Assembly: GCA_938074535.1 (NCBI GenBank)
Contig: CALJER010000009.1
Coordinates: forward strand, 1-55,830
Direction: 5' to 3'
Source: an uncultured archaeon
GTDB taxonomy: Archaea > Hadarchaeota > Hadarchaeia > Hadarchaeales > WYZ-LMO6
DNA length: 55,830 nt
Every line of letters begins with the position of its first letter. The first letter of the stretch is position 1. The position numbers were made by a program, and so were the translations under genes. Under the pieces are notes generated by a model. It was not told the origin of the DNA. It was given only the letters and a program-made list of their open reading frames with translations, and ran no database searches. Shown piece by piece: positions 36,385 to 44,894 of the stretch.

Positions 36385-37641
36385 CTACGGTTGGGGCCTC
36401 CTCTCCCCGAACGGATTCCCCGTCTTCCGTATGTTCTCCGCCACCGAAATGTGGGGAGGTAGCACGAGCCCCCTCTCGCATGCCTCCGCCCTCAGCCTCT
36501 CGATGATGCTGGGAAAGTCTATGGAGCCGGGGCAGATCTCCCTGCAGGCCCCGCAGCCCGTGCAGGCGAAGAGTCCCGCCCTTACCGCCTCCTCCGGGCC
36601 CAGCACGAACCAGGTCCTCACCACCCCTACGGGCCCCGCCCCCACCCTGGAGGAGAAGGCCTGGGCCGCCTCCAGCAGGACGGGACAGACCGAGAGGCAG
36701 GCCCCGCAGTTGCAGCAGTAGAGCACCTCCTCCAGCCCCATCCTCACGGCCTCCCTCCTCCATCCGTCCAGCAGGACCACGTGCACCTCCTTCGCCCCGT
36801 GCATCCCGAACTGCTCTATCCCCATCACGTCCGCCGTCCTTGAGGGTCCCCTGATGAAGGAGTGGTAGGCCCCCGTCACCGTGAGGAAGGCCTCGCAGGT
36901 CTTCATCACCGTGGCCGCATCCTCCAGCGTAGGCACGATCTTCTCTATTCCCGCCACCGCCAGGTGCTTCTCAGGCAGTCTGGTGATGAGGCTGATGTTC
37001 CCCTCGTTCTCCACCAGCCCCACCGCCCCCTCCTCCGCCGCGATGGCGTTGGCCCCTGTGAGGCCGACCTTCGCCTCCAGGATCCTCTCCCTGAGCCTGA
37101 GCCTGGAGGCCTTGATGATCTCCTCCACGTCGGGCGGCAGTTCCCTCCCCACCTCCCTGGAGAGGGCCCTGGCCACTTCCTCCAGCGTGAGGTGAACGGC
37201 CGGGCCAACCGGGTGCAGCGGTTCTTCCCCGGCCAGCTGGATGATCCTGTCGCCCAGGTCGGTCTCCACCACCTCCACCCCCCTCTCCTCCAGCCTCTCC
37301 ACCAGGTCCAGCTCCTTCAGGGTGTTGGACTTCGACTTCACCACCACCCTCTCATCACCCATCTGCTTCAGCAGGTAGTCCACCGCTTCGCCCCCCCTTC
37401 GGGCTTCGAATACCTCGCACCCCACCGCCCTCAGTGAGTCCTTCGCCAGCCCCACCAGCTCCTCCAGCCTCCCCACCGCGCCCTCCTTGATCCTCCTGTA
37501 CCTCTCCATCATCTTCCTGAGCCTTCCACCGTCTGCCCTCAGCCTGGAGAGGACCACCGAGGCAATCACCTTCAGCGTTTCCGCCCTTCCCCCCTCCATC
37601 CCCCTCCTGAGCCTTTCCCCGGTCTCCTCGTACAGGCCCAT
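36385..37641 (-). CDS. LUD-domain/ferredoxin protein, LutB-like
   Basis: 418 residues: an N-terminal LUD domain (VVVKSKSNTLKELDLVERL, TGANAIAAEEGAVGLVENEG, FLTVTGAYHSFIRGPSRTAD) followed by two 4Fe-4S motifs, CCNCGACLSVCP and CTGCGACREICP. This is the LutB/YkgF-type architecture for lactate-type oxidation complexes. It ends NPFGERRPQP exactly where GC drops, so the original C terminus may have been lost to the adjacent island. The ATG is one base after the stop of the CCG gene; it is the last gene of the seven-gene redox operon. Confidence 0.88.
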   Translation of the reverse strand: MGLYEETGERLRRGMEGGRAETLKVIASVVLSRLRADGGRLRKMMERYRRIKEGAVGRLEELVGLAKDSLRAVGCEVFEARRGGEAVDYLLKQMGDERVVVKSKSNTLKELDLVERLEERGVEVVETDLGDRIIQLAGEEPLHPVGPAVHLTLEEVARALSREVGRELPPDVEEIIKASRLRLRERILEAKVGLTGANAIAAEEGAVGLVENEGNISLITRLPEKHLAVAGIEKIVPTLEDAATVMKTCEAFLTVTGAYHSFIRGPSRTADVMGIEQFGMHGAKEVHVVLLDGWRREAVRMGLEEVLYCCNCGACLSVCPVLLEAAQAFSSRVGAGPVGVVRTWFVLGPEEAVRAGLFACTGCGACREICPGSIDFPSIIERLRAEACERGLVLPPHISVAENIRKTGNPFGERRPQP

Positions 37642-37642
37642 C

Positions 37643-38338
37643 TCATCCCTCCATCAGCTCCCTCACCAGCATGGAGAGGTCCTTCACCTCCATCCTCCCC
37701 TCTGCGGCCTCCCTCAGGTGGTGGTAGCAGAAGGGGCAGGAAGTGACCAGGAGCTGGGCACCTGCTTCCAGAGCGTCCCCCACCCTGCTGCGCGACACTG
37801 CCGAAGAGAGCTCCCGGAAGGCCGACCTCACCCCTCCCCCCGCCCCGCAGCATCGGGAGAACTCGCGGGAGAGGGACATCTCCAAGAGCTCCAGCCCGGG
37901 CACGCTTTTCAGGATCTCCCTGGGCTCCTCATAAAGCCCCCATTCCCTCCCCAGGTGGCAGGAGTCGTGGTAGGTGGCTTTCACCTCCCTTCTCCCCAGC
38001 CTCAGTCTCCCCTCCACAAGCAGGCCGCGGAGGAGCTGGGTGAGGTGCAGCACCTCCACCCCTGGCAGGGAGTACTCCCTGCGGAAGGTCGAGTAGCAGC
38101 CTGGGCAGGCCGTCAGGAGCCTCCTCACCCCCAGCCTGGAGAACTCCTCCTCGTTCCTCCTCCTCACCTCCTCCGCCTCCTCCACCTGCCCCGTCCTGAA
38201 GAGCACGGAGCCGCAGCAGGTCTCTCGATCGAAGAGGCGGAAGGGCAGGCTCACCTTCCTGAGGATCTCCACCGTGGCCTCCGCTATTCCCCTCTCCCTG
38301 AAGGTGCTCATGCACCCCCTGAAGAACCAGAGCTCCAC
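37643..38338 (-). CDS. Two-CCG-domain Fe-S protein (LutA/HdrB-like)
   Basis: 231 residues with two CCG domains: FRGCMSTFRE, ETCCGSVLFRTGQ, LTACPGC in the first, and HDSCHLGREWGLYEEP, RCCGAGGGV, VTSCPFC in the second. Such domains hold the non-cubane or cubane clusters of HdrB, GlpC and LutA. It is a full-length stand-alone version of the C-terminal half of the next upstream gene, so the two look like paralogues. The GTG start directly abuts the upstream stop. Confidence 0.9.
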   Translation of the reverse strand: MELWFFRGCMSTFRERGIAEATVEILRKVSLPFRLFDRETCCGSVLFRTGQVEEAEEVRRRNEEEFSRLGVRRLLTACPGCYSTFRREYSLPGVEVLHLTQLLRGLLVEGRLRLGRREVKATYHDSCHLGREWGLYEEPREILKSVPGLELLEMSLSREFSRCCGAGGGVRSAFRELSSAVSRSRVGDALEAGAQLLVTSCPFCYHHLREAAEGRMEVKDLSMLVRELMEG

Positions 38339-39478
38339 CTATCCCCACCTCTCCAGCAGGAACTCGACCAGGTCCACCACCCTGAGCCCTAGTCCGAAGG
38401 CCTCGGCCGTTTCCCTAAGCTGCCTCAGGCAGAAGGGGCAGGCGGTTACCAGCACCTGGGCCCCCGTCTCCCTTGCCTCCTCCAGCCTCCTTTTGGCCAC
38501 CTGCTTGGAAGCGTCGGGATAGCCGGCTCTGAAGCCCCCTCCAGACCCGCAGCACCAGGAGTTCTCCCTGTTTCTGGGCATCTCCACGAGTTCCACCCCA
38601 GGGAGGGAGGAGAGCAGTCTCCTGGGCTCCTCGTACACCCCCATGTGCCTCCCCAGGTGGCATGGATCGTGGTAGGTCACCCTCACCTCTCCCCCCCTCT
38701 CCGCCCTCAGTCTCCCCCTCTCCCTGTCTAGGAGCTGCACGAGATGCAGGACCCCCACTTCTGGCTCCACTCCGAGCTCAGGGTAGTCGCTCTTCCAAGC
38801 CCTGTAGCAGCCCGGGCAGTTCACCACCACCTCCCTCGCCCCCCTCCTTCCCACCTCCTCCAGATTGTGCCTGGCCATTCCCTCCACCGTCGCACCGTCC
38901 GCTTCCCCCTGTCCCGTCCTGAGAAGGAAAGAACCGCAGCACCACTCGTCCCCAAGTAGGGTGAACTCCAGCCCCATCCTCCCCAGCAGCTCCACCACCT
39001 TTCCCGCCAGCTCCTTCTCCCTGTAGGAGGAGGTACAGCCCGCGAAGTAGACCAGGGGGGCCTTCCCGGGGAGGTGCAGCCCGGGAGGGAGCCAGGAGAG
39101 CCTGCTGGCGTGGGGCTCCAGGTAGGGGTTGTGCTCCCTGGCTACGTGGCCGCCCCTCTCCCCGTACTTGGGGGGGAGGAAACCCCTCTCCCTCAGCCTT
39201 TCCCTGGCGGCCTCGATCACCCTCGAAGGTCCCGCCCCCACCGGGCAGACCGCGTCGCAGTTCCCGCAGAGGACGCAGGAGAACATCCTCTCCGCCACCG
39301 TGTTGGATGGGGGAAGATCGCCCCGGAGCAGGTGGGCGCACAGGGCCATCCTCCCCCTGGGCGCCCTGGACTCCACCCCCCAGAGTTCCAGGGAGGGGCA
39401 CTGGGTGCGGCAGAGGCCGCAGGCGGTGCTGGAGCTCATGCAGGCGTTGATTTTGGTGCGGAGCTCCTCCAGCCTCAT
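38339..39478 (-). CDS. GlcF/HdrD-like Fe-S oxidoreductase
   Basis: 379 residues. N-terminal ferredoxin motifs CGLCRTQCP and CVLCGNCDAVCPVG, then two CCG domains (YFAGCTSSYREKE, WCCGSFLLRTGQ, VNCPGC; HDPCHLGRHMGVYEEP, WCCGSGGGF, VTACPFC). This is the architecture of GlcF and HdrD, which take electrons from a flavin dehydrogenase. Its ATG overlaps the stop of the GlcD-type gene, its likely partner. Confidence 0.92.
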   Translation of the reverse strand: MRLEELRTKINACMSSSTACGLCRTQCPSLELWGVESRAPRGRMALCAHLLRGDLPPSNTVAERMFSCVLCGNCDAVCPVGAGPSRVIEAARERLRERGFLPPKYGERGGHVAREHNPYLEPHASRLSWLPPGLHLPGKAPLVYFAGCTSSYREKELAGKVVELLGRMGLEFTLLGDEWCCGSFLLRTGQGEADGATVEGMARHNLEEVGRRGAREVVVNCPGCYRAWKSDYPELGVEPEVGVLHLVQLLDRERGRLRAERGGEVRVTYHDPCHLGRHMGVYEEPRRLLSSLPGVELVEMPRNRENSWCCGSGGGFRAGYPDASKQVAKRRLEEARETGAQVLVTACPFCLRQLRETAEAFGLGLRVVDLVEFLLERWG

Positions 39479-40950
39479 TTCTCCTCCCACCACCTCTCCA
39501 TCAGGGCCACCCTGGGGATGCCATCCAGGGCCATCTTCCCTGGGTTCAGGATCCCCTGCGGATCCAGCAGCCTCTTCAGGGAGCGCATGAGTTCCAGCGC
39601 GTACCCGTGCTCCTCCTCCAGGTAGGGGGCCTTCCACAGCCCCACCCCGTGCTCCGCGGTGAGCGTCCCTCCCAGGGATAAGGCAAGCCTTATGGCCTCC
39701 TCCTGGAACCTCCTGGCCCTCTCCACCTGCTCTGGAGACTCCGGTACGAAAGTGGAGCCTATGTGAACATTACCGTCACCCACGTGACCAAAACATACCC
39801 CCATGATACCCCTTTCCTCCATGAGAGCCTTTACCCTCCTCACATACTCCAGCATCTTGGAAAGGGGCAGCCCCACATCCACGGAGGCCTGGAAGACCAG
39901 CCTCGGGGTTTCCGGGCTGGGAAGGAGCTTGGTGAGGGAGGCGCTGATTTTCTCCCTGGCTTCCCACAGCCTCCTCCCCAGGGCCTCGTCCTCCACCCCC
40001 ACCGTTTCCGCTCCCTTCCCTCTGCACGCCCTCACCATCTCCTCCATCTCCCCCTCCACCGCTTCCCGGTACCTCCCGTCGGAGCGCAGCAGGAGCGCCC
40101 CCTTTCCCTCCGGGAGGGAAAAGCCGCTCATGTTCAGGGCGAGGAGGCAGAGCTCGTCCAGCAGCTCCAGGGAGGCCGGGGTGATGCCCCTGCCCAGGAT
40201 CTCCATGGCGGCCTCGAAGGCGCCCTCCAAGGAAGGGAAGACGGCCATGGTGGTTCTGCGGATGGGCGGGTAGGGCTCCACCCTCAGGGTGATCTCCGTG
40301 ATCACGCCCAGCGTCCCCTCCGACCCCACGAAGAGGTCCTTCAGGGAGTAGCCCGAGGCGGACTTCGCGACCTTCCTCCCCAGCCTCACCACTTCTCCCC
40401 CCGCCAGCACCACCTCCAGGGAGAGCACGTAGTTCCTGGTGGCCCCGTACTTCACGGCCCCCGAGCCGCTGGCGTTGGTGGAGACCATCCCCCCTACGGT
40501 GCAGGCCATGGCGCTTCCCGGTTCCGGGGGGAAAAAGTACCCCCTCCGCTCCAGCTCCCGGTTCAGCTCCGCGTAGGTGGCCCCAGGTCCCGCCACCACC
40601 ATGCGGTCCTCCACCCTCGGTTCTATCCTGTTCATCTTCTTCAGGTCCAGCACGATTCCCCCCTCCACAGGGATGAGCTGTCCCGCCAGGCTGGTCCCTG
40701 CCCCCCTGGGGATGACGGGTATGCGGTGGAGGGAGGCGAACCTGAGGATCCGGGAGACCTGTGAGGTTTCGAGGGGAGTGACCACGGCGTCGGGGAGGAA
40801 CTTGAACTTGGGAAGGTAGTGCTGGAGGCCCCTCAGGAAGTGGTCGGCGGAGTAGGGGAGGAGGTCCGCCTCCTCCGTGAGCACATTCTCCCTTCCCACC
40901 ATCCCCGCCAGTTCCCTTTCCAGTTCCCTCCTTTCTGGCCGGGAGCTCAT
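39475..40950 (-). CDS. GlcD-type FAD-linked 2-hydroxyacid dehydrogenase
   Basis: 491 residues of the FAD-binding-4/FAD-oxidase-C family: FAD-binding IPVIPRGAGTSLAGQLIP, GSAMACTVGGMVSTNASGSG, SLKDLFVGSEGTLGVITEI, and the active-site segment CFGHVGDGNVHIG plus AEHGVGLWKAPYL. Relatives oxidise D-lactate, glycolate or other D-2-hydroxy acids to the 2-oxo acid. The ATG overlaps the iorB stop, placing it between IorAB and the Fe-S genes. The substrate is inferred, not seen. Confidence 0.92.
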   Translation of the reverse strand: MSSRPERRELERELAGMVGRENVLTEEADLLPYSADHFLRGLQHYLPKFKFLPDAVVTPLETSQVSRILRFASLHRIPVIPRGAGTSLAGQLIPVEGGIVLDLKKMNRIEPRVEDRMVVAGPGATYAELNRELERRGYFFPPEPGSAMACTVGGMVSTNASGSGAVKYGATRNYVLSLEVVLAGGEVVRLGRKVAKSASGYSLKDLFVGSEGTLGVITEITLRVEPYPPIRRTTMAVFPSLEGAFEAAMEILGRGITPASLELLDELCLLALNMSGFSLPEGKGALLLRSDGRYREAVEGEMEEMVRACRGKGAETVGVEDEALGRRLWEAREKISASLTKLLPSPETPRLVFQASVDVGLPLSKMLEYVRRVKALMEERGIMGVCFGHVGDGNVHIGSTFVPESPEQVERARRFQEEAIRLALSLGGTLTAEHGVGLWKAPYLEEEHGYALELMRSLKRLLDPQGILNPGKMALDGIPRVALMERWWEEK

Positions 40951-41543
40951 CTCCTCCCCCCGGCCATCCCCAGCTCCAGCGCCCTCAGGTTGGGACTGTT
41001 CTCCCCGAAGAGCTCCACCACGACCTTTCTGAAGCTCTCGGGACGGAGGGGGAGCCAGCCAGAGGCCGCCAGACATCCCACCATCACCACGTTCTGCATT
41101 CTGGCGTCCCCGGCCTCCTTGGCCAGCTCGGTGGCCTCCACCACCACCACCTCCTTCGAGAGCTCCCTTATGGCCTCCAGGACCTTTTCCACCTCGGGAT
41201 ATTTTGTTTGCCCGGAGAGGACCTCCAGGGGATAGACCGGTCTGGGGTTCACCATCACCCTTATGCCTGGGTTGCCGTAGGTCCCGAGGGCCCTGAGGGT
41301 CTCCACGGGCTCGAAACCCAGCAGCACGTCCCCCCTCCCCTCGGGCATGAGGGGACTGTAGGCCCTCCTCCTGGAGAGCCTGAGGTGGCTCATCACCGAA
41401 CCTCCCCTCTGCGTGGCGCCGTAGGTCTCGCCCACGGATACCTGGAAGCCTTCCTCGGTGGCAGCCGAGCCTATGAGCAGGGAAGCCAGCAGGTTCCCTT
41501 GTCCCCCCACGCCCACCACCAGCACGTTCAGGGGATCCTTCAT
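40947..41543 (-). CDS. iorB: Indolepyruvate:ferredoxin oxidoreductase beta subunit
   Basis: A 198-residue pyruvate-ferredoxin-oxidoreductase gamma-type domain: VLVVGVGGQGNLLASLLI, VSVGETYGATQRGGSVMSHL, YSPLMPEGRGDVLLGFEPVE, as in IorB. It pairs with IorA to convert aryl-pyruvates to aryl-acetyl-CoA with reduction of ferredoxin. Its ATG overlaps the iorA stop. Confidence 0.93.
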   Translation of the reverse strand: MKDPLNVLVVGVGGQGNLLASLLIGSAATEEGFQVSVGETYGATQRGGSVMSHLRLSRRRAYSPLMPEGRGDVLLGFEPVETLRALGTYGNPGIRVMVNPRPVYPLEVLSGQTKYPEVEKVLEAIRELSKEVVVVEATELAKEAGDARMQNVVMVGCLAASGWLPLRPESFRKVVVELFGENSPNLRALELGMAGGRR

Positions 41544-43462
41544 CCTCCCTCCTCCACCACAATGGCCCCTGCCGGGCAGAGCTTGGCGCAGAGCCCGCAG
41601 CCCGTGCAGAGGACCTCGTCTATCTTGGCCTTGTTCTTGGGGTAGTCCCAGATGTTGGCGGGGCACCCCAGCACCCTGGAGCAGAAGGCCATGCAGCCGC
41701 ACTCCTCCCCTATGCACTTTTCCTGGTTCACGTGCACCCTGGGCCTCCTCTTCCTCTTCTCGCCCTCGGTGAGCGGGCAGGGGTGCCTGAGCACCAGGAC
41801 CCTGGGCCCCTTCCCCTTCAGCATCTCCTGGAGGGTCCTGGTGGCCTCGTCCACCTCGAAAGGATCGCAGACCCTCACCTCCACCCCTATCCCCCTGCAG
41901 AGGTCCTCCACCCTTATGGGGGCGGAGGGTTCGCCCGAGGCCGTCACCCCCGAGCCGGGATGCGGCTGGTGACCCGTCATTCCCGTGGTGGAGTTGTCCA
42001 GCACCACGTGCAGGAGGTTGGAGGAGTTCCACTTCGCGTTGAGGAGAGCGGGGATGCAGGCGTGATAGAAGGTGGAGTCCCCGGAGACGGAGACGACAGG
42101 GCGATCGAACCCGAACCTCTCCAGCTTCCCGAAGCCACAGGCCGTCCCTATCCCTGCTCCCATGCAGTGGAGGGTCTGCTCCACCGAGAAGCCCGTGGGG
42201 AGGAGGCCCATGCTGTAGCACCCTATATCCCCCGTTACCACGGCTTCCCTTCCGTCCCACTTCAGGGCCCTCTTCATTACCCAGAAGGAGGCGCGGTGGG
42301 GGCAGCCGGGACAGAAGGCCATGGAGCGCCCGGGCACGTACCCGCTCACCAGCTCCTCCCCCCTGCTCGCGTACTCTGGCGGCCTGGGGGAGTAGCTCAC
42401 CCCTCTCAGCCCGGAAAGGGCCCTGAGGACCAGCTCCGTGTTCAGCTCCCCCACGGCGGGGATATGGCCGCTCTTCTTCCCGTAGAAGTTGAGGGGTCCC
42501 AATCCTCTGGAGGCGAACTCCGCGGCCAGCGCCTTCACGTTCTGTTCCAAGAAGGGGTCTATCTCCTCCACGAAAAGGACCCCCCCGGCGTGGCTTAGGT
42601 GTTTAAAGAGCAGCTCTTCTGGCAGGGGCCAGGTGGTACCCAGCTTCAGGATTCCCACCGAGTCCTGGAGGCCCAGGAGCTCCACCGCCTCAGCGGAGTA
42701 AGTGTAGGAGGGCCCGGAGGTGAGGAGGAGGAGGTCGGGGTTCTCCGGTCCCTCGTACCGGTTGAAGGGGGAGGTCTCGAACTTCTCCGCGGCCGTCCTC
42801 ATCTTCTGATGCAGCATATCGTGGAACATGCAGGTGAAGGTGGAGCTTCCAGACGTCCAGGGGGGAGGAGCGGCGAACTCGGGCTTTCTCCTTTCCCTGT
42901 GGAGGGGGCCCAGCTCCACCACCCCCCTAGAGTGGGAGAGTCGGGTCACGCTCCTGACCATGCAGAGGAGGCCCAGCTCCTCCGAGAGCTCAAAAGCCCA
43001 CTTGGTCATCTCCTTGGCCTCCTGCGGGGTAGAGGGCTCCAGGAGGGGGACGTCCGCGAGCCTGGCGTAGTTTCTGGTGTCCAGCTCCGTGGTGGTGGAG
43101 TGGGCCGCTGGGTCGTCACCTGTGACCAGCACGAGGCCTCCCCTCGTCCCCGACAGGTTCACGGTCATCAGGAAGTCGGAGCACACGTCCACTCCCAGGT
43201 TCTTCATGGCGGTGAGGGCGCGAAGGCCCGTGGCAGCCGCGGCTCCAGCCACCTCCAGGGCCACCATCTCGTTGGTGGACCACTCCACGTAAAGGTCGAA
43301 CTCCTTCGAGGCCTCCAGCAGGGCCTCCACCACCTCGGAGGCCGGGTTCCCCGGGTAGCCCGAGCACACCTGCACCCCGGCCTCCAGGGCCCCCCTGGCT
43401 ATGCCCTCGTTGCCGCTCAGCAGCAGCCTCTTCCCGGGTCTGTCCAGTCCTATCCTGCTCAT
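41540..43462 (-). CDS. iorA: Indolepyruvate:ferredoxin oxidoreductase alpha subunit
   Basis: A 640-residue IorA: N-terminal domain (EAGVQVCSGYPGNPASEVVE), thiamine-diphosphate domain (FCPGCPHRASFWVMKRAL, SGDSTFYHACIPALLNAKWN, TTGMTGHQPHPGSG), and a C-terminal two-cluster ferredoxin domain (CIGEECGCMAFC, CTGCGLCAKLCPAG). It decarboxylates indolepyruvate or phenylpyruvate and forms the CoA ester. The ATG is one base after the stop of the FrhB-like gene. Confidence 0.95.
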   Translation of the reverse strand: MSRIGLDRPGKRLLLSGNEGIARGALEAGVQVCSGYPGNPASEVVEALLEASKEFDLYVEWSTNEMVALEVAGAAAATGLRALTAMKNLGVDVCSDFLMTVNLSGTRGGLVLVTGDDPAAHSTTTELDTRNYARLADVPLLEPSTPQEAKEMTKWAFELSEELGLLCMVRSVTRLSHSRGVVELGPLHRERRKPEFAAPPPWTSGSSTFTCMFHDMLHQKMRTAAEKFETSPFNRYEGPENPDLLLLTSGPSYTYSAEAVELLGLQDSVGILKLGTTWPLPEELLFKHLSHAGGVLFVEEIDPFLEQNVKALAAEFASRGLGPLNFYGKKSGHIPAVGELNTELVLRALSGLRGVSYSPRPPEYASRGEELVSGYVPGRSMAFCPGCPHRASFWVMKRALKWDGREAVVTGDIGCYSMGLLPTGFSVEQTLHCMGAGIGTACGFGKLERFGFDRPVVSVSGDSTFYHACIPALLNAKWNSSNLLHVVLDNSTTGMTGHQPHPGSGVTASGEPSAPIRVEDLCRGIGVEVRVCDPFEVDEATRTLQEMLKGKGPRVLVLRHPCPLTEGEKRKRRPRVHVNQEKCIGEECGCMAFCSRVLGCPANIWDYPKNKAKIDEVLCTGCGLCAKLCPAGAIVVEEGG

Positions 43463-43463
43463 C

Positions 43464-44516
43464 CTACACCTCCTTCAGGTAGCGGGCCCCCAGTCTCTCC
43501 CTCTCCTCCTCGCTCCTCTTCTTCTTCATGAGGCTGGCTTCCCTGAGGTGCTCCAGCCTCTCCCTCTCCAGGGGCGCCGTCTCCACCTCCCCCCTCCTGC
43601 TCGCCTCCTCGAAGAGCTCCCTCCCCCTCTCGCTCCTGAGGATCACGGTGTTCCATCCCTCCTCCCCCTCCACCATCCCCACCGAGAGGTCGGCCAGCTC
43701 CGCCGTCATGTCGAAGCAGACCCTGCAGGAGGGCGGGATGAAGCTCCTCACCTCGTCCAGGGGGAGCTCCACCCTCCCGTCCTCCGTCTCGGCCACGAAA
43801 AGGTTGGCGGGCGGTGGAGGGATGTCGAACCTCCTCACCCTCCTCCCCCCCAGCTTCGTCCTGAGGAACTCCCCGGCCCTGTGGGAGAGGGCCCAGGTGC
43901 AGAAAAGCCCCACCACCAGCTCCACCCTCGACACCTCCCACTCCTCCTCGTAGGCCTGGATCTTCCTGAGGGCCAGCACCTGGCAGGGCGTGCCCACGAA
44001 GGCCATTCTTCCCCCCTCTTCCTTCCTCAGCAGCCTCACCACCTCCCCCACCGAGGGGGAAAGCAGGTACCTGGATCTGGCGCACCGGAGCACCTCCTCC
44101 TCAGTTCTAGCTGCCGTGGGCTCGGGGTAGACCCCATCGGAGGATCCCGTGAGGACCACGGAGTCCACCTTCCCCTCCCTCAGGGCGTGCAGGAGGAGGG
44201 AGGAGACGGTCCCCCCGTACTGCGCCCTTCCCCTCACCTCTTCCCTCGCCGCCCTGGCTTTGAGCACGGAGGAGTGGAACCCCAGCACCGGATCCGTCCT
44301 GAGGGCCCCGAAGGTCCTCCTCTCCAGGTGGGGGAGGTTCACCTCCGTCCTGGGGCAGAAGAGGTAGCACCTGCCCTCCTCCCTGCCGCACGGTTCCAGG
44401 AGAACGGCCCTTCCCTCCACCGCGTTGAGGTAGGGACAGATGGAAGTGCAGGCCCCGCAGCCCGTGCAGAGGCTGGAGGAGAGAACCTTGGACTGGAGTT
44501 CCAGGGGCCCGCCCAT
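43464..44516 (-). CDS. F420-type FrhB-like Fe-S oxidoreductase
   Basis: 350 residues. N-terminal cluster motif LCTGCGACTSICPYLNA and further cysteines (EPCGREEGRCYLFCP), then the FrhB domain: QYGGTVSSLLLHALREGKVD, AFVGTPCQVLALRKIQ, VGLFCTWALS, and a C-terminal VCFDMTAELADLSVGM. The family hands electrons between Fe-S or ferredoxin and a flavin/F420 site. It is the first gene of the operon, with a TATA-like ATTTAA 24-29 bases upstream. A link to coenzyme F420 is by family; the actual partner is unknown. Confidence 0.88.
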   Translation of the reverse strand: MGGPLELQSKVLSSSLCTGCGACTSICPYLNAVEGRAVLLEPCGREEGRCYLFCPRTEVNLPHLERRTFGALRTDPVLGFHSSVLKARAAREEVRGRAQYGGTVSSLLLHALREGKVDSVVLTGSSDGVYPEPTAARTEEEVLRCARSRYLLSPSVGEVVRLLRKEEGGRMAFVGTPCQVLALRKIQAYEEEWEVSRVELVVGLFCTWALSHRAGEFLRTKLGGRRVRRFDIPPPPANLFVAETEDGRVELPLDEVRSFIPPSCRVCFDMTAELADLSVGMVEGEEGWNTVILRSERGRELFEEASRRGEVETAPLERERLEHLREASLMKKKRSEEERERLGARYLKEV

Positions 44517-44539
44517 CCCCTTTTTTTTGAATCCTCCAG

Positions 44540-44545
44540 ATTTAA
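44540..44545 (-). promoter_or_regulatory. Probable TATA box of the redox operon
   Basis: TTAAAT on the minus strand lies 24-29 bases before the ATG at 44516. It is the only good promoter candidate for the seven-gene block. Confidence 0.5.
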
Positions 44546-44894
44546 CCCCACTGCCTTGCTCCCATTTCAACAGGGCTGAACCAAAGGGACAGGACGGAAC
44601 TCCTAGAGCGGGGGGTACTGGTGTCCTGCCGATTCCTGCAGTCAAGTCCCGGATTCAAACCACCTGCGCGGCTCACAACCGAGTCCCACCGCTCAGAATT
44701 CCTCTCCTAGCGGTTTTCCTGGCTCCCCCTGTTTTCCTCTTTTTCTCCTCATAATGCCGGCGGGGCTCATGGCTCCGAGTGGGCGAAACCTCGCCTTTCA
44801 AGGCCTTATCTAGGGTTCCCGCTATTCCCTTTTCGGGGGGGAGAGAAGAGGAAAGGATCTGCCCCCTCCGCCCGGCCTACCTCAGAAAGGAGGG
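44546..44894 (-). other. Non-coding spacer upstream of the redox operon
   Basis: About 350 bases between two same-strand genes. No credible reading frame, tRNA or known RNA was recognised. On the minus strand it contains a short perfect hairpin (GGCGA-loop-TCGCC, 44781-44796) and several other GC-rich inverted segments, so it may hold a leader, a small RNA or regulatory sites. Confidence 0.4.

Noticed and set aside
35627-36763. A longer version of the putative nuclease beginning at 36763
   Set aside because: The upstream part runs through the LUD gene in another frame and has shadow-like composition. ATG 36298 has its own TATA box.
44640-44665. A T-arm-like stretch (GGTTTGAATCC on the minus strand) that suggested a tRNA
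   Set aside because: The stem does not pair and no acceptor, D or anticodon arms can be formed around it.
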